Below are positions 12,294 through 24,316 of a DNA stretch of 64,000 nucleotides, one piece after another (the first letter of the stretch is position 1; each line of letters starts with the position of its first letter). The DNA comes from Blakeslea trispora. Taxonomy: Eukaryota; Mucoromycota; Mucoromycetes; Mucorales; Choanephoraceae. Under the pieces are notes generated by a model. The model was not told where the DNA came from. It saw nothing but the letters and a program-made list of their open reading frames with translations, and did no database searches. The translations under genes were made by a program, and so were the position numbers. The stretch is taken from the NCBI GenBank assembly GCA_025331445.1, contig JAIWNE010000040.1, positions 1 to 64,000 on the forward strand. The letters run 5' to 3'.

Positions 12294-13774
12294 ATGTCAA
12301 ACACTAGATTACGCTTGAACACAAGTCAAAAGGTCAAGATTCTAGACGAGTATGCTAAGCGTCAGCTTAAACAGGAAGAGCTCGGAGAATGGGCACAAAA
12401 GGAGTTCAAACTTCAACAGCCTGTTCCTCAGCAGACTATTTCCAACATAATTAAGGCTTCAGACAAGATTTATGCCAAGGCCGATACTGATGACAAGGCC
12501 AAGAGCTTGAAGAGTCCTCGCTATCATGAATTGGATACCGATGTTGAGAAGTTCATTTCTCAAATGAATGAATCGAACTTGCCAATCAACAGGGAGATCA
12601 TTATGAGATACGTCAAGAGACAATCTGTTGCAAAGTATCAGATTCCCGAGGGAACTATCAAGTTCTCTCATGGTTGGCTCACAAAGCTTTTTAACCGAAT
12701 CGGTGTTAAGAGCAGATTGCTCCACGGCGAGTCTGCTTCTGTCGACATCACTTCCGAGAACATACAGAAGCAACTACAAAAGATTGCTGAGCTTCTTGAG
12801 CCATACAGTCCTGCCGACATCATGAATTTTGATGAGACAGGACTGTATTATCAGCAACCTCCAAGAAGAACCATCAGTTCTGAGCCTCTTAGGGGATTAA
12901 AATGCAGCAAGAACAGGTTGACTGTGGGTTTGCTTTGCAATTCGGATGGCACCTACAAAGGCCATCCAATTGTAATTGGTAAGCATAAGCAGCCCTCATG
13001 CTTAAAGACCAATGCTCGTTTGCTGAGCATGACAGCTATTGGTAAACGACACCACGTCGAGTACCATAGCTCACCCAACGCTTGGATGACTTCTGCCATC
13101 TTCACTGGCTACATCAAACGATTTGATGTAGCCTTTGGAAGACAGGACAGAAAAATTGCCTTGCTTCTGGACAATGCCTCTGTGCACAAGATTGATGTGC
13201 CATTGAAGTACATCCTGCTGGTTTTTTTGCCTGCCAACACCGCCAGCAAGCTGCAAGCCCTTGATGCAGGTAAGCTTTTCTATCCACTACATATAAAGAC
13301 AAACTAATATTTGGGAGTAATATCATAGGTATAATTGCAAACTTCAAGGCACACTTCCGCAATAAGCAGTATGAGCGTGCCTTGAACTTGCATAGCATCG
13401 GTAACTTGAGCGAGAAGTTGTACAAGATGAACCAAGTACAAGCAATGTTCTTCTTGGCTGCTTCTTGGCTTGAGGTGAAGCCAGAAACCATCAAGAACTG
13501 CTGGCGACACACCCGCATCTTGGAGAGCAAGGAGGACGAAATGGTAGAGCCTCCTACCACTGCCTTACCTTTAGAGAAGAAGATCTTTTTCGATGTCGAA
13601 GCAATCAAGAAGAGGTTGCTGGAATGTTATGAGTTTATCTTAAATCATGACATTCCCGAAGATGACATAGAAACATCTATACATCGACGCTATAGAAGAA
13701 AAACTGCTGCTGCTCGCACTGAAGTTATTAATGCGCGCGAGTGGACTAGTCTCTGTGGTATTTACCACATCTGA
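12294..13774 (+). CDS. Pogo/Tigger-type DDE transposase (CENP-B-like)
   Basis: Exons 12294-13269 and 13329-13774 (intron 59 nt, GT-AG, phase 1) give 473 residues without stops. Order of parts: N-terminal psq-type helix-turn-helix (about 10-55), CENP-B/Tc5 helix-turn-helix (about 80-150, with the GWL core), then the DDE catalytic domain. Catalytic acids visible: Asp 180 in NFDETGLYY, Asp 293 in LLLDNASVH, Asp 324 in LQALDAG, i.e. 30 residues between the second and third, as in the pogo group. The C-terminus (after about 400) is basic and acidic mixed. Either a recently active transposon or a domesticated gene; the intact frame and split catalytic domain do not decide. Codon use is richer in G and C than the flanks. 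Confidence 0.88.
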
Positions 13775-15421
13775 ATTACACAAATTCTATTAAGAAGAGT
13801 TTTTTATCGTGTCTAACACTTTTTCTCTTCACCCAAAAGGCCTATATTATTTCTCGTTCAGTTTATACTGTTACCAATTGACAAATATCACAGTCTCTAT
13901 CAATAAATTTCGAAAAGGAATTTTACTTGATTTCCCTGAATAAGAGTATCAATAATAACATTGCGATAACTATGGATCATGATTTTTTTTGAAGGAAAAC
14001 GCTATTTGCTATACTTGTATGTCTAATTTTGCTCCAGTTTTTTTTCTATTTAAAGTGAAGTGTTTTTCACATCTCACTGTAAAGTTAAAGGCAAATATTT
14101 GAGTTTTTCTTTAATAACAAGCACCTGTAAAAATTCGTTTTTGCACAACGAGCTATATAATGAGCTTAGTCTATAGACGCAGGAAAAAAAACAGTTAAAC
14201 CAGATCATAGATTGCCTTGAAAATATAGTTGCTCAAGACTAACCATGCTAATGTCAAAAAAAAGTTTATACATCTTTTAGGCAAGAAAATGCTTAATAAA
14301 AATTGTTTTTTTTTCATAATGATAGCGTTTATAATTTCGGGTCAGCAAAATACATTTCAATCATGCAAATGCAATATTCATTACTGAAAGAAATAAGGCA
14401 ACATTCGGCTAGTCATTAGGAGTTAATAAAGATAAATATGGAATTAATGTATGCTTCTTTGCTCTCTGGCAACGATCTGTCACTGCTTCTGTTTCTGGTT
14501 TACATCTACTTTTAAGAAGCTCTTTTATTAGACATTGAGTTCTTTTATGGTTTATTGTTGCAAGGTCTTGTATACATTTATAGTTGATTAGTTTTTCCTT
14601 TCTTAATTGAATTAAACCCTTGCTTGATTTTTTGTCTGTGAGAGAGGGATTTGCGTTACGCTTTTCTTTTTTGGCACCAGTCATGAGAAAAGGAGAGCTT
14701 GTTTACAATCTTGAAACAATTTCAAGTCCAGTTTCACAACTTTTTCCTTAAAACAAAAAGAAACTATAAAAAGTGAAGCTTTTTTTTTTTGGCGTACTAC
14801 TTAACAGTGAAGCTTGTGAGTTTATTCTTTACTCGGCATGTTTCTTTTTTGTTCTTGAAGTGTTGTCTTTCTAAAAAAAAAGCACTAGTTTTAAGTAAGC
14901 TATAGAGCTTCCATTTCCTAAAATGAATATAACCAAACGCTAGTTTGATTCTCGAAAAGAAAAATCAAATTGTTTCAGATACATCAATAAACAAATCACA
15001 ATACAGTAAAGGTTTCTATAACAAGTTCTGGCTAACAAGTGAAGCAAAACCAACAATAAGCGTATCACTTTTTTGTTGTTAAATGTTGCAAGGCACTGAA
15101 GCAGTACCGCCAGATCGAGGCATTGCTTCTTAACAACAAAAGTCCGAGCGCATCACATAAATTATGAGCTAGAATACAAGAGACAATGATGTGCCACAAT
15201 GGGCCAAAGAAAGTTTATGTAACTCTATCAGTTAATTTCGCAAGAAAACCGAAATGGCCGAAAAAGTGTTGTCAGTTCTTTGGAAGAAATTAAAACTCTC
15301 TGTTCTTATCTTCATATTGCATATGCTAACTACACTTTTTTAGAAAACAAAAAAAAGGGACTGACTTGATTTTTAACTCGGAGTAGATAAAGACAAACAG
15401 AATTGCAACCAGAGTCTTTTA
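13775..15421. other. Gene-poor stretch between transposase and HEM4
   Basis: About 1.65 kb, very AT-rich, with repeated A and T runs of 8-10. Apart from the possible small gene at 14409-14684 nothing is recognised. Confidence 0.5.
14409..14684 (-). CDS. Possible small basic protein (91 aa), unrecognised
   Basis: Single open frame with an ATG start (MTGAKKEKRNANPSL...) preceded by a pyrimidine-rich leader. The first 60 residues are rich in Lys, Arg and amphipathic helix-forming residues and contain no low-complexity run, which is unusual for chance frames in this AT-rich gap. No domain recognised. It may be spliced near residue 60, where the reading loses character. I regard it as a candidate only. 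Confidence 0.25.
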   Translation of the reverse strand: MTGAKKEKRNANPSLTDKKSSKGLIQLRKEKLINYKCIQDLATINHKRTQCLIKELLKSRCKPETEAVTDRCQRAKKHTLIPYLSLLTPND

Positions 15422-16189
15422 TTAAACCTTTGTGTCTATTTGGATCATGGCATCCATGAGGTGCTCCGCATCCGGTTTATCAGCCACGACGTCTACTTTA
15501 AATCCTAATTCATGAATGATAAAATCAGCTGTTGTAGGACCAATCGCAGCTATTTTAAAAGCACCGCCAAACAATCGATTCTTCATGTGAGGACAAGCTT
15601 CCAAAATAAATTTGATACCTGAAGGACTAAAGAAAACCAGCCATCCACCTTCATTGCTAAGACTGTTCAGACGATCAGCGAGGGCAGGGTGTGGGCACGT
15701 AGCATACGTCTGAAGTTCATGAAATGGGATATGTGCTTCGTGTAGTGCCTCGGGAATTAAATCACGTCTTTTATCACCCGCCAGAAACAAATAATGAGAG
15801 GAGTTTAGTAAATCTTTGATTAATTCAGATGCTCGAGGTGCCACTATCCAATGAGTGTGACTGTGACTTTGAAATAAGGGCGATTGTGCTAATACGTCTG
15901 CTGTTTTAGGGCCTACAATGTAAACAGGTAATGCGGCCCATTCCTCGTGCGTTTTGTCGGCCATTCGGCTAACACCGTACGCCTGGTTTATTGCTTCCAC
16001 TGAGCGTTGAGAAGTCAAGATGAGTCCATTGAGATCGCGTGGACCTCGAGATAGAATATCACCTAAAACTCCAATGTTGCTCAAGGTATGGTCTAGGACC
16101 GGAATGAAATTAGGCTCGTATTGTCTCTCAAACAAATCGCGATATGCTTTGTCACTCTCTTTAAATAAAACGACACGCTCCTTTCTCAT
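15422..16189 (-). CDS. HEM4: Uroporphyrinogen-III synthase
   Basis: Intron-less gene, 255 residues, the normal length for the family. The enzyme cyclises hydroxymethylbilane with inversion of ring D to uroporphyrinogen III, the fourth heme-pathway step, in the cytosol. Recognisable features of the two-lobed HemD fold: an N-terminal RVVLFKESD strand, LILTSQRSVEAI (first lobe S/T-S-x-x-A/S-V pattern), VYIVGPKTAD, a central YLFLAGDKRRDLIPEAL segment, WLVFFSPSGIKF and the C-terminal AAIGPTTADFI. The start is the only in-frame ATG before the conserved first strand. It sits alone between two gene-poor gaps. Assignment rests on motif pattern and size; overall identity in this family is always low, but the motifs are complete and no competing family fits. 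Confidence 0.88.
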   Translation of the reverse strand: MRKERVVLFKESDKAYRDLFERQYEPNFIPVLDHTLSNIGVLGDILSRGPRDLNGLILTSQRSVEAINQAYGVSRMADKTHEEWAALPVYIVGPKTADVLAQSPLFQSHSHTHWIVAPRASELIKDLLNSSHYLFLAGDKRRDLIPEALHEAHIPFHELQTYATCPHPALADRLNSLSNEGGWLVFFSPSGIKFILEACPHMKNRLFGGAFKIAAIGPTTADFIIHELGFKVDVVADKPDAEHLMDAMIQIDTKV

Positions 16190-17674
16190 TCTTCCTATAC
16201 AACGTGCGTGTACGTATCCTATCCTGAACCAACTAGCAGAGAGAAAAATAAAAATAAAACAAAAAAAAAATTAGAATCCCTTTTTTGGAGCATGGAGTGG
16301 AGTTTATTTTTTTTCTTCTTTAGATTATTGTAATTTATTCACCTGTCGGAGACACTCCGAAATCAATTTAAAAAAGGATCATTTTCTTTACACTGCAGGT
16401 AGCACAGTGACATTTAACTTCACAATACAAAGTGACGTTATTAGCTGGAAGACAAGTCCTGACAATACAAACAAACAAGCACAGGAATAGATCAAACAAG
16501 ATGGGTGTGTGTGTATATATGTGTGGGCATGTGTGACATAATATATACAACAAATGACAAGTACATTAGAAACCTTCTTTATTGACCCAGTGTTTCTTGT
16601 AAACAATTGGTTCATTGTATGAGTGCAAACAAAATAAAATGCGCAAGGTGGAATTGAAAATTCTTTTTAGTAAAACTTTATTTTGATCGGAAATGTCTTG
16701 TTCTTTGATACTTGTGGCACAGACAAAAAGTACTGTTACATTTTTTTTTTCTTGGATGCACTACAGGAAAAGCAAATGTGTTTTGCAGCAAGTTTTCTTT
16801 AGGCTCAGGAGTAAAAAAAAAAGAAAGCATGTAAAGGACATACTTGAAGGAAAAGGGAAAAAGGAAAGAGCGAGAAAGCAAGAGCTGAAAAGTAAACAAT
16901 AAGAAACTGAAAAGAGGAAAAAGGAAACAGTGATGCATTAACATGTAAAGATAACACCTAAAAAAAAATGAACAATGAAATAATAGCTACCTCTTTTTTT
17001 TTTTTGTTTTATTTTTATTTTCATTTTTGACTCCTACTCTTTTTAGGTTACAAAGATATCGTAGCTTACTTCCCCTTGTTATTTGTTACTCGTACACACA
17101 GATACACACACGCATTTTATATAACAGAAAAGAAACGCTTTAATTTCTTTTCTTGTTTTCGTAAAACGAGTCGAAATTCTATGAGAAATGTCAACAAGAC
17201 TAGTCTGCCCATGAAAAGAGCTTAAAAAATAAGAAAGCAATACACAGGCAAGAGTACAAAAAGTGAAAGTGGGAGGATATGCAATGCGTGTTCTATTTGT
17301 ATATTTTTTGGCCATTGTACAAAAAGAGCATACAGCTAAAAGAGAAATAAACTCAGATGAGCCCAGTCCAAAAGAGTGGAAAAAAAAAGAAATAAAAAGA
17401 GAGATACAAAAAGAGAAAAAAGACAGATCTTTGATGCTTTTTTAACGTTTTCTTTCTCTTCCCTCTTTCCTTATATTCTTATCATATAAATATCCTTCTC
17501 TCTTACTCTATCTCTTTTAGTATATCTTATCCCCCCTTCTCATATTTATAACTTTACCTTCAACATATATATATATATTTATATAGAACCTCCATTCATC
17601 ACCATCACATATACATATAAATATATATATACCACTTTATTCACCCCGCATATACCACACGTTTATAAACAACA
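16190..17674. other. Divergent intergenic region HEM4 / HMG-box gene
   Basis: About 1.5 kb between two divergently transcribed genes. It holds GT/CA-rich patches near 16500-16530 and 17090-17115 and a long pyrimidine-rich zone with TATATATATATTTATATAG at about 17565-17586, some 90 bases before the HMG-gene ATG, which may be its core promoter. Open frames here (16693-16902, 17079-17445) are Lys- or Ser-rich low complexity and not credible. Confidence 0.5.
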
Positions 17675-18965
17675 ATGCTCTCTATCAATCGCCCTTATAT
17701 TTATTCACCCAAGGAAGAAGTCTCTTATATGACAGAACATCAAAGAAGATATCCTGTTCCTACTCCTCCACCCTCTTCAGCATCTCCCATCGAGCTTGCA
17801 CCTATTTTAGATATGTGTGATTCAACAGGTAAGAAAAAAAAGAACAAATTTTTCCGTCATGTTAAGAAAACTTAAACTCTATTTGGATAGTAGTAGACAA
17901 CAGACCACCTTCTCCGGATTCACCTAAACTTAAGAAGTTCTCCCCTCTGAGTTCAGAAGGTCACTTTGAGCCTCCTCATCTCTCTCATCTCGCTCGTCCA
18001 CCACCCTTCTTGGAGCCCATGCCAGTGTTGCAAAGCCCTCAGTCTCAAACAAATTTCTTTTCATTGGAACTATTCAAAGTATCCAAGAGCAAAGCAATCA
18101 TACCTAAGCTCCAAATCCCTATACCACGCAGATCGCGTCCTGTAAATACTCGTTTCAAAAACACCTCAAAAGACTCTATACCACCACTCTCTTCCTCTTC
18201 CTCTTCTTCCTCCTCTTCCTCTTCTTCTATTACCTATGATGACAATGACACGATATCAGTTCCCATGTCGCCCATTATGGCTGCAGCATCTGCTTCTGCT
18301 GCTGCTGCTGCTGCCCATAGACACCCTGGTTCTCAAGTTGCCAAGAGCCTCTTAAAGTCCATCCAGCCTTCAGCTGTCAATCCAGGACTCAAGCGCTCAT
18401 TCGGAATGCTTGAAGATGATGATAACTTTTCTACTTCCTCTGACGACCATGATTTCCATCCTAGTTACAAAAAGTCAAACGTCGATCAAAGCATGTTCCT
18501 TACCAAAAATGCACACATCAAGAGACCTCGTAATGCCTGGATTCATTTCCGCTGTCATTATGGACAAGCTCTTAAATCACAAGACCCTACTTTAAGAGCA
18601 GAAGAAATCTCAAAGTAAGATAAACTTTGTTTACTTTTCTAACATCACCATCTAACATCATTCGTTTTTTTTTTCTTAGACGCGCCTCACGCCGTTGGAG
18701 TAAATTGACTGAGAACGAAAAGAAACCATGGCATGGTCTTGCTGAACAAGAAAAACTTGCTCATCGAGAAGCATTTCCTGAATATCGTTACTGTCCTCGT
18801 CGAGCCAACTCTTCTTCCTCTCCTCCTTCTACTCCTCTTCCTCATGCTGTCGCTCCTAACAGTAATGGTAGGCCCAGATCAGTGAGTGACGCTCAAACGC
18901 CACTTCATATGCATGATGTCTTTCATCGCAACAATCAAAAGAGAATGAAACGTTGTTCAAAGTAG
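17675..18965 (+). CDS. HMG-box (MATA_HMG-like) DNA-binding protein
   Basis: Exons 17675-17828, 17891-18614 and 18680-18965 give 387 residues. Predicted nuclear transcription factor. A single HMG box starts near residue 261 (IKRPRNAWIHFRCHYGQAL) and crosses the second intron, continuing with RASRRWSKLTENEK and an AFPEYRYCPRR end; the PRNAWIHFR opening and the W in helix 2 are the hallmark residues, and the box resembles the fungal MATA_HMG type. The first 250 residues are Pro/Ser-rich with a run of about 18 serines (near 18186-18228) and an alanine run (near 18280-18312), typical of disordered activation regions. The C-terminus after the box is Ser/Pro-rich and basic. The neighbours are not the TPT and RNA-helicase genes that flank the Mucorales sex locus, so this is probably not SexM/SexP. 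Confidence 0.88.
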
Positions 18966-19984
18966 GCTTAATTGAGTCAATCCTACAACTGTTTTCTAGC
19001 AATCATTTCTCTTTTCATAACATAGCATTTATACACCCATTATATACATCCATATACACATTTGTGCAAAAAAAAAAATAACAGTATACACCATTGCTTT
19101 TCCTTCATATTCCCCCCTTTCTTTTCTTTCAGTTTGATTTTTCAATAAAGTTTGCTTTCATAACAAGACAAAAAGAAAACAATAGTTATAGTGGAGTGAC
19201 AGGTATGACAATCATGATGAAGCAAACTCGAGGCATGCTAAATGACCGTGCACTTATAAAGAAACACTTTATTGACGACTGTGAAAAAAAAAAAAGTGCC
19301 TCGAGTACCTTGTTCCTTTCGTCTTTGTTTCAAAAACAGGTTTCTATCATCTAAACTCCTATCCTATTATTGTTCTTTTTTAAATCCGCTTTCCGATGAT
19401 AAGCTGCAGTTGATGGTTACATGAAAATCAAAATAAATAAATAAGTCAAAAAAGTCACTTTTTTTTTTAGCTTATCTCATAATTTGATGTAACAAAAGAA
19501 TCTATCGTACAAAGCAATTTAATACAACTTGGGGGAATATGTATGAAGAAGCTTAAATAGGATTGGGCTATGCATGAGTTTTTATGGTGCCTTAAGTAAA
19601 AAAAAACATTTCTCTCTCAGATGAGTTGCAGTTGAAAGAGAATTTCCTGATTTTTATATGTAGTACAAACAAGATTGAGATTTATCAATCCTCTCATGTT
19701 TCGCCAGAAACCATAATGTATTGAATAAAGTATGTACGCCATCAATAAAATTCTAGACTTCTCAACAATGAAATGGCGGTTATAAAAAAATTGGTGAAAA
19801 GCAGAGTGCTATCAATATCTATTTATTTATATATGTTGATATACATGTTGTTCTTTCAAACAAATAAAATTAGAGATTAATTCTCCTTAAATATAACCAA
19901 AATGTTAATAATAACAATAATAATAATAATAAAAAAGAGAACTCTAGTTTGCTATTTATTAAATCAGAATAATAGTATGGTACA
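18966..19984. other. Convergent intergenic region with AAT repeat
   Basis: About 1 kb between the HMG gene (+) and the Sec7-PH gene (-), whose 3' ends face each other. It contains a short trinucleotide repeat of AAT type at about 19906-19932. The open frame at 19094-19354 is low-complexity and not supported. Confidence 0.5.
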
Positions 19985-22900
19985 TTAAACAAAATGAAGC
20001 TCTTGATTGATCTCCTTAAACAAGTCTACAGCACTGGATTGGTATTCAAGTTTACTAGTAGACAAAATGCTTTCATGTAAAGAAAGTGTTTCCTGCACAG
20101 GCTTTCTTACTTCTTGCTTTTGTCGTTGTTTGAGCTCATGTCGTGTTTGTAGACTTTTTTCTAATGCGTCACAATAGTTTTGATATTTGATGATGTCGTG
20201 CAGTAAATATTTAGACCTTGTTTCCCAATTGCTAAGTACTCTATTATAATTATGACATTTGATTGGGAACTTTAAAAGAAAGAAAGGATTAGTCAATTTT
20301 CTTAAACATAAATGACATAACACTTTACCTTTATCAATATTTTGCTCTTGATATCCCGGTGATGATTGATTTCATTGTTTAAATAGAGCAAGTGCTGCTG
20401 AAGTGACTCAAGCTGCTTCTCTTCGTCTAATTGGCTCGAGACCATCGTTGGCGTAGGCGGAATCCAATCTTGAATCATAATTGAATCAGGGTCTTGCATG
20501 GAGCCATAGAGATGTACTTTCTGGTCATGGCCTTGGTGCATCGCATCCAAGTCTATTACGACGTCCCCTAGACAGTCACCCCAGCCATACTCCATGTTGC
20601 CTATAGCAGTATGTAGGTTTTCTTTGCTTTCCCTTGCTGCCCAATAATTACACGTCATGACCCATTCTTGTGCTTGTTCCGCTGAAGCCACTTGGAATAG
20701 GTAAACCCCGCCATCCGACTGTTGTAATGCAAACACATGTGGTCTTTGTCGGTTGTATCCCGGTGGCGGTAATGGATTCGATAGCGTGTGATTAAGAGCA
20801 ATTTTGCCAATCAGCTGTGCACTTGACTGTAAAAAAAGAAAGAGAAAGGGTTAACACAAGCTACCTTCCTATTCATGTGAATTACATTACAGCCCATTTG
20901 TTATTGTGTTTCGAATCATTGAAAGCAGGTCCAGCAGTTGAATGGCGAAACAGACTTCGATTGTGATGATGTTCGTTTCCATCGTGCAATGCGTACATAC
21001 GCAATTCACCTGTATGCCCTACTTCCACAAAACATTCTTTCCATTCTCTGTGTTTGGCCTTTTGATTTGCACTTTCCAGCAGATGCTTTCGTACAACAAT
21101 ACCTTCCTTGAAGTAAGGAGGACGACTTGAAAATAGGCTGGTCGCATGTGTATTGATGTACTGTATATTAGGCTGAGGCGAATGGAATGAGCTGATGGAA
21201 GCAACGCTCGAATTGGTGGACGAGAAAGAATCTCGACGAGGTGACTTGATAGAAGAGGAAGGTGTAGTAGACCGGTTGTAACTTGAGCTAATACTACTTC
21301 TAGGGGGTGGACTGAGTGAAGGCGAAGCCAAGCTGGTTGGAGATGCAACAATAACATCCTGATAAACATAGAGGACAGGTTAACTGCGGTTACACATGAG
21401 TACATCTTTCTATTTGTTTACCTGATCCTGTGTCTCAGCAATTAACATGCTCTCTCTTGCTGATTTGCGTATGATAGAGTGGACACTGCGCTTAATGCCA
21501 ATCACTCGACGGCCCTTGAGAATACTCCCTCTCTTATTTGTGTTACTTTCCTTTGTTAAAGGTTGTAGGATCTGATAATGTTTAACTGAAGTATACATTT
21601 CCTATAAATCAAGTGGAGTTAGATGGATGAATTGTCTTCATCTACTAGCTATTCAAAAAAGGGCATCTACCTTGAGATTGAATTCTACGTCAGTTTCCCA
21701 GTTCCGATAGTCAGGGCTATTGTGTTCATCTTTTTGTTCACGAATTGTAGACATTGTATTACGAATAAATTCAGAACGTGTCATTCTGGCATGGTTTCCT
21801 TGAGCAACGTGTAGATCTGTGTTTAATAGCAGCAAAGAGTAGACTACGGCATACACAGTATCTAAATAAAAAAGCATAAGTCCTCATTCTTTGCTTTCTT
21901 CTCTTCTTTCTTCATTGTTTACCTGCACTACCAAACAGATTGTGTGGATTGCATTCCCAGTAGCGATTAGCAAAGCACTCTAAAATACGGTCAATTTGTT
22001 GTGCCTCCGCTTTAAAGTAGAGTTTGCTACACAGCTTTCGAAATGCGCTATCCAATCTCATATCTGTAAAGACAAATAGTTGCATGTATTCATAGAGTAC
22101 AGCTGTCTGAAATGGCTTTCTATGATTTAAAGTTAGTTTTGTCTGACTTCAAACCTCTCCGCCTTCTACTTTATTTACCCTTTGCCAAGCCATTCTGCTG
22201 TCTTTTCACGTGCAACAATGGTCTCATCATCATTCCAAAATGAATAAGCTGTCTGCTTGACCTTATCCATTTCGGTTGTCTCTTCTTCTTCTGTCTCTGT
22301 CTCTGCGTGATTATCTTGATCAAGGACTACATGGACTTTAATGTTACTGTCCAATTGTTTCTTTCGAGGGTCGTTAAGCAAAGGCAGATTGTCTTCTGAT
22401 GTCTTCCATACATCATCCAGTGTCTTTGAGAAATCGGCTGTGAGTTGAGAAGATGCTTTGGGTATCGAATCCAATGACATGGTACTCAACAGATGAGGTG
22501 GCAATGTATCGTCTTCTGCGGAAGTTGCAAGAGGCAAATGAGCTATAGAAAGAGACGCGTTCTTTACTTGATTGCCTTGCTTAGCACAGGTACCTGAGAG
22601 AGCGTCTTCTGCCTGTTTGCGCAATGCCAACTTGTCTGTAGATGATAGTTCTTCTATTTCCTTTTCTGTCTCTTGCTGAAGAGTGGATCGGAGATCGATA
22701 ACTGTGATTGTACTTGCATGTTTATCATCCTTTAAAAAGACAGTCTTGGATTGAATACTGCTTCTGGAGCTCCATCGTTTATTAGTATCACTATGACGCT
22801 TCCAGTTTAACATGGATTTTCCGAGGTCGTCGTCAGCAGTAATGACAGACGACTTCTTGCTCTTGCGTTTATGGTGTGCTAGATGTTGCTCAGGAATAGG

Positions 22901-24158
22901 TGGTACAGGGGGAGGAGACAGGTTGAGTGAGGGTGAAGTTGGCGGAGATTTAGAAAGCTTGTCTTCGTTTTTCTGTATGCTCACTACTAAACCGCCTGCG
23001 CTGCCATAATGTCCACCACTCAATCGTTTTGTTAGACTACCGTTGATTTCTTCAAGTATGTGTTGCTCTTCCTCAGTGTCTTCTTGTGAAAATTCTGCAG
23101 CATCCACAAAATTGTCATCATCATCGTCATCATCATCAGAGCTTGTGGTTGTTGCTATTGTCATTGTCGTTGCTGAGTCTGTATCCTCGTCATTGGTTGT
23201 GTCATCAATGTCAATGGTATTGTCATTGTTATCGTTTTGATGTGAAGCAACTGTAGTAAATGAACTCACACTTTCAGCTCCAACCGATTGTCCCGAGTAT
23301 CTTTGTTGATGCTGCAATGAATCGGCTGAGCCTTCTGTAGAATAGACAGATTCATCTCCTCCAAATGTTGAGTAGATTGAATAGGATCCAGATGATTTGC
23401 GTAAAGAAGATGCTGAATCAGATGCTCCGGCTAATGTAGGTATGGTATCTGCAGACGACACAGTCTGTTGTTCTGATGGCAAGATAGGTGGTAATTGGAT
23501 GGGAGTAGGAAGATTATCAAGTGTGGGTCGTTTTGTCAAATAATGCATAGGTAAATTATCTAAAAATTGATGTTGATCTGATTGAGAGATTGCTCTTGCT
23601 CTAGAGTATTCAGGGGGTGGAGCCAATGGAATTTTGTTGTGTGATTTGCCCTGTTGATGTTGAATTGGCCGAATATGTGGTTGATCTTCCTCTGTGTTTA
23701 GCACTGGATCATCGCCAAGTACCTGGGATCAGCAGATATTTAAAAAAGAAAAAAAGAAAAAAAAAGAAGGCCGAGTTACTAAGGTTTCACTAATTTAATT
23801 AATTTTTTTTCTTCTTCTTCAAATACCTTGCTTCTTTTCTTAAATAGTTTACTAAATCCTGTTGAGTTGGCTTTAGTGCTTGAAGGAAGAGATGGCTTGT
23901 AAAGCAATTGATTAGATATCTGAACATAGCATGCGATTCTTATTGTACCTTTGCATAATCAAAAGAACAACGCACTGCATCAGTTTCTTTTTGATTGTCA
24001 TAAATAGATTTTTGTTGATTGGGCAAAGTAGGTTGTTCTTTAGCGAGTAATCGAGATATAAGTCCCTTTTTAGACGTATCATTCAGGACGGAATTAGATC
24101 GTCTTCGAGTGTTTTGTAGATCGACATTATTTGGAATGATACGGGAGTTGGGTAACAT
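19985..24158 (-). CDS. Sec7-PH domain ARF guanine-nucleotide exchange factor (PSD/EFA6-like)
   Basis: Nine exons: 24158-23949, 23919-23827, 23722-22179, 22119-21923, 21861-21671, 21601-21422, 21358-20891, 20826-20329, 20269-19985; 1221 residues, all junctions GT-AG and in frame. N-terminal 580 residues are Ser/Asp-rich and disordered, with an acidic patch (DDDDDDDDNF). The Sec7 domain spans about 587-745: AEWLGKG start, the catalytic glutamic finger in the KAEAQQIDRILE segment (about Glu 654), and LLLLNTDLHVAQ. A PH domain follows (about 870-1010: KEGIVVRKHLL, then WKECFVEV and QEWVMTCNYWA), then a coiled-coil C-terminus to 1221. This Sec7-PH-coil order is that of the EFA6/PSD ARF6 exchangers and related fungal proteins, acting at plasma membrane and cortex. 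Specificity for ARF6-type GTPase is inferred from architecture. Confidence 0.92.
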
Positions 24159-24316
24159 GAATCTAAGAAGCAAAAGAGAAAGAGAGAAAAAAAAAAAAGA
24201 AGAGAGACCTGGCTTGTTCAGCACATATAGTATATAATGCATTTATAGAAAAGATATTTTAGATTAGTGTAACCTATCGTTTATCATACATTTTTTAGGC
24301 TTATATGCACATGTTT

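Larger units (their letters stand above)
12117..14082 (+). mobile_element. Candidate pogo/Tigger-type DNA transposon (ends uncertain)
   Basis: The region around the DDE transposase is likely a mobile element. A possible left end is TA+CAGTG at 12117-12123 and a possible right end is CACTG+TA at 14076-14082. The TA duplication and CAG-type ends fit pogo elements, but the inverted match is only 5 bases beyond TA, so it may be chance. Element boundaries are therefore a weak inference; the transposase itself is well supported. Confidence 0.3.

Noticed and set aside
13114..13608. 164-codon minus-strand ORF inside the transposase
   Set aside because: It is an antisense shadow of the well-supported DDE transposase exons.
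12117..14082. Confident terminal inverted repeats of the pogo element
   Set aside because: Only TA plus five bases match between the candidate ends; kept as a weak suggestion, not a claim.
16693..16944. Small Lys-rich or Phe-rich ORFs on both strands
   Set aside because: Mirror-image low-complexity frames from purine/pyrimidine runs; no coding character.
17675..18965. HMG-box gene as the Mucorales sex locus (SexM/SexP)
   Set aside because: The flanking genes are not a triose-phosphate transporter and an RNA helicase, which border that locus in all described Mucorales.
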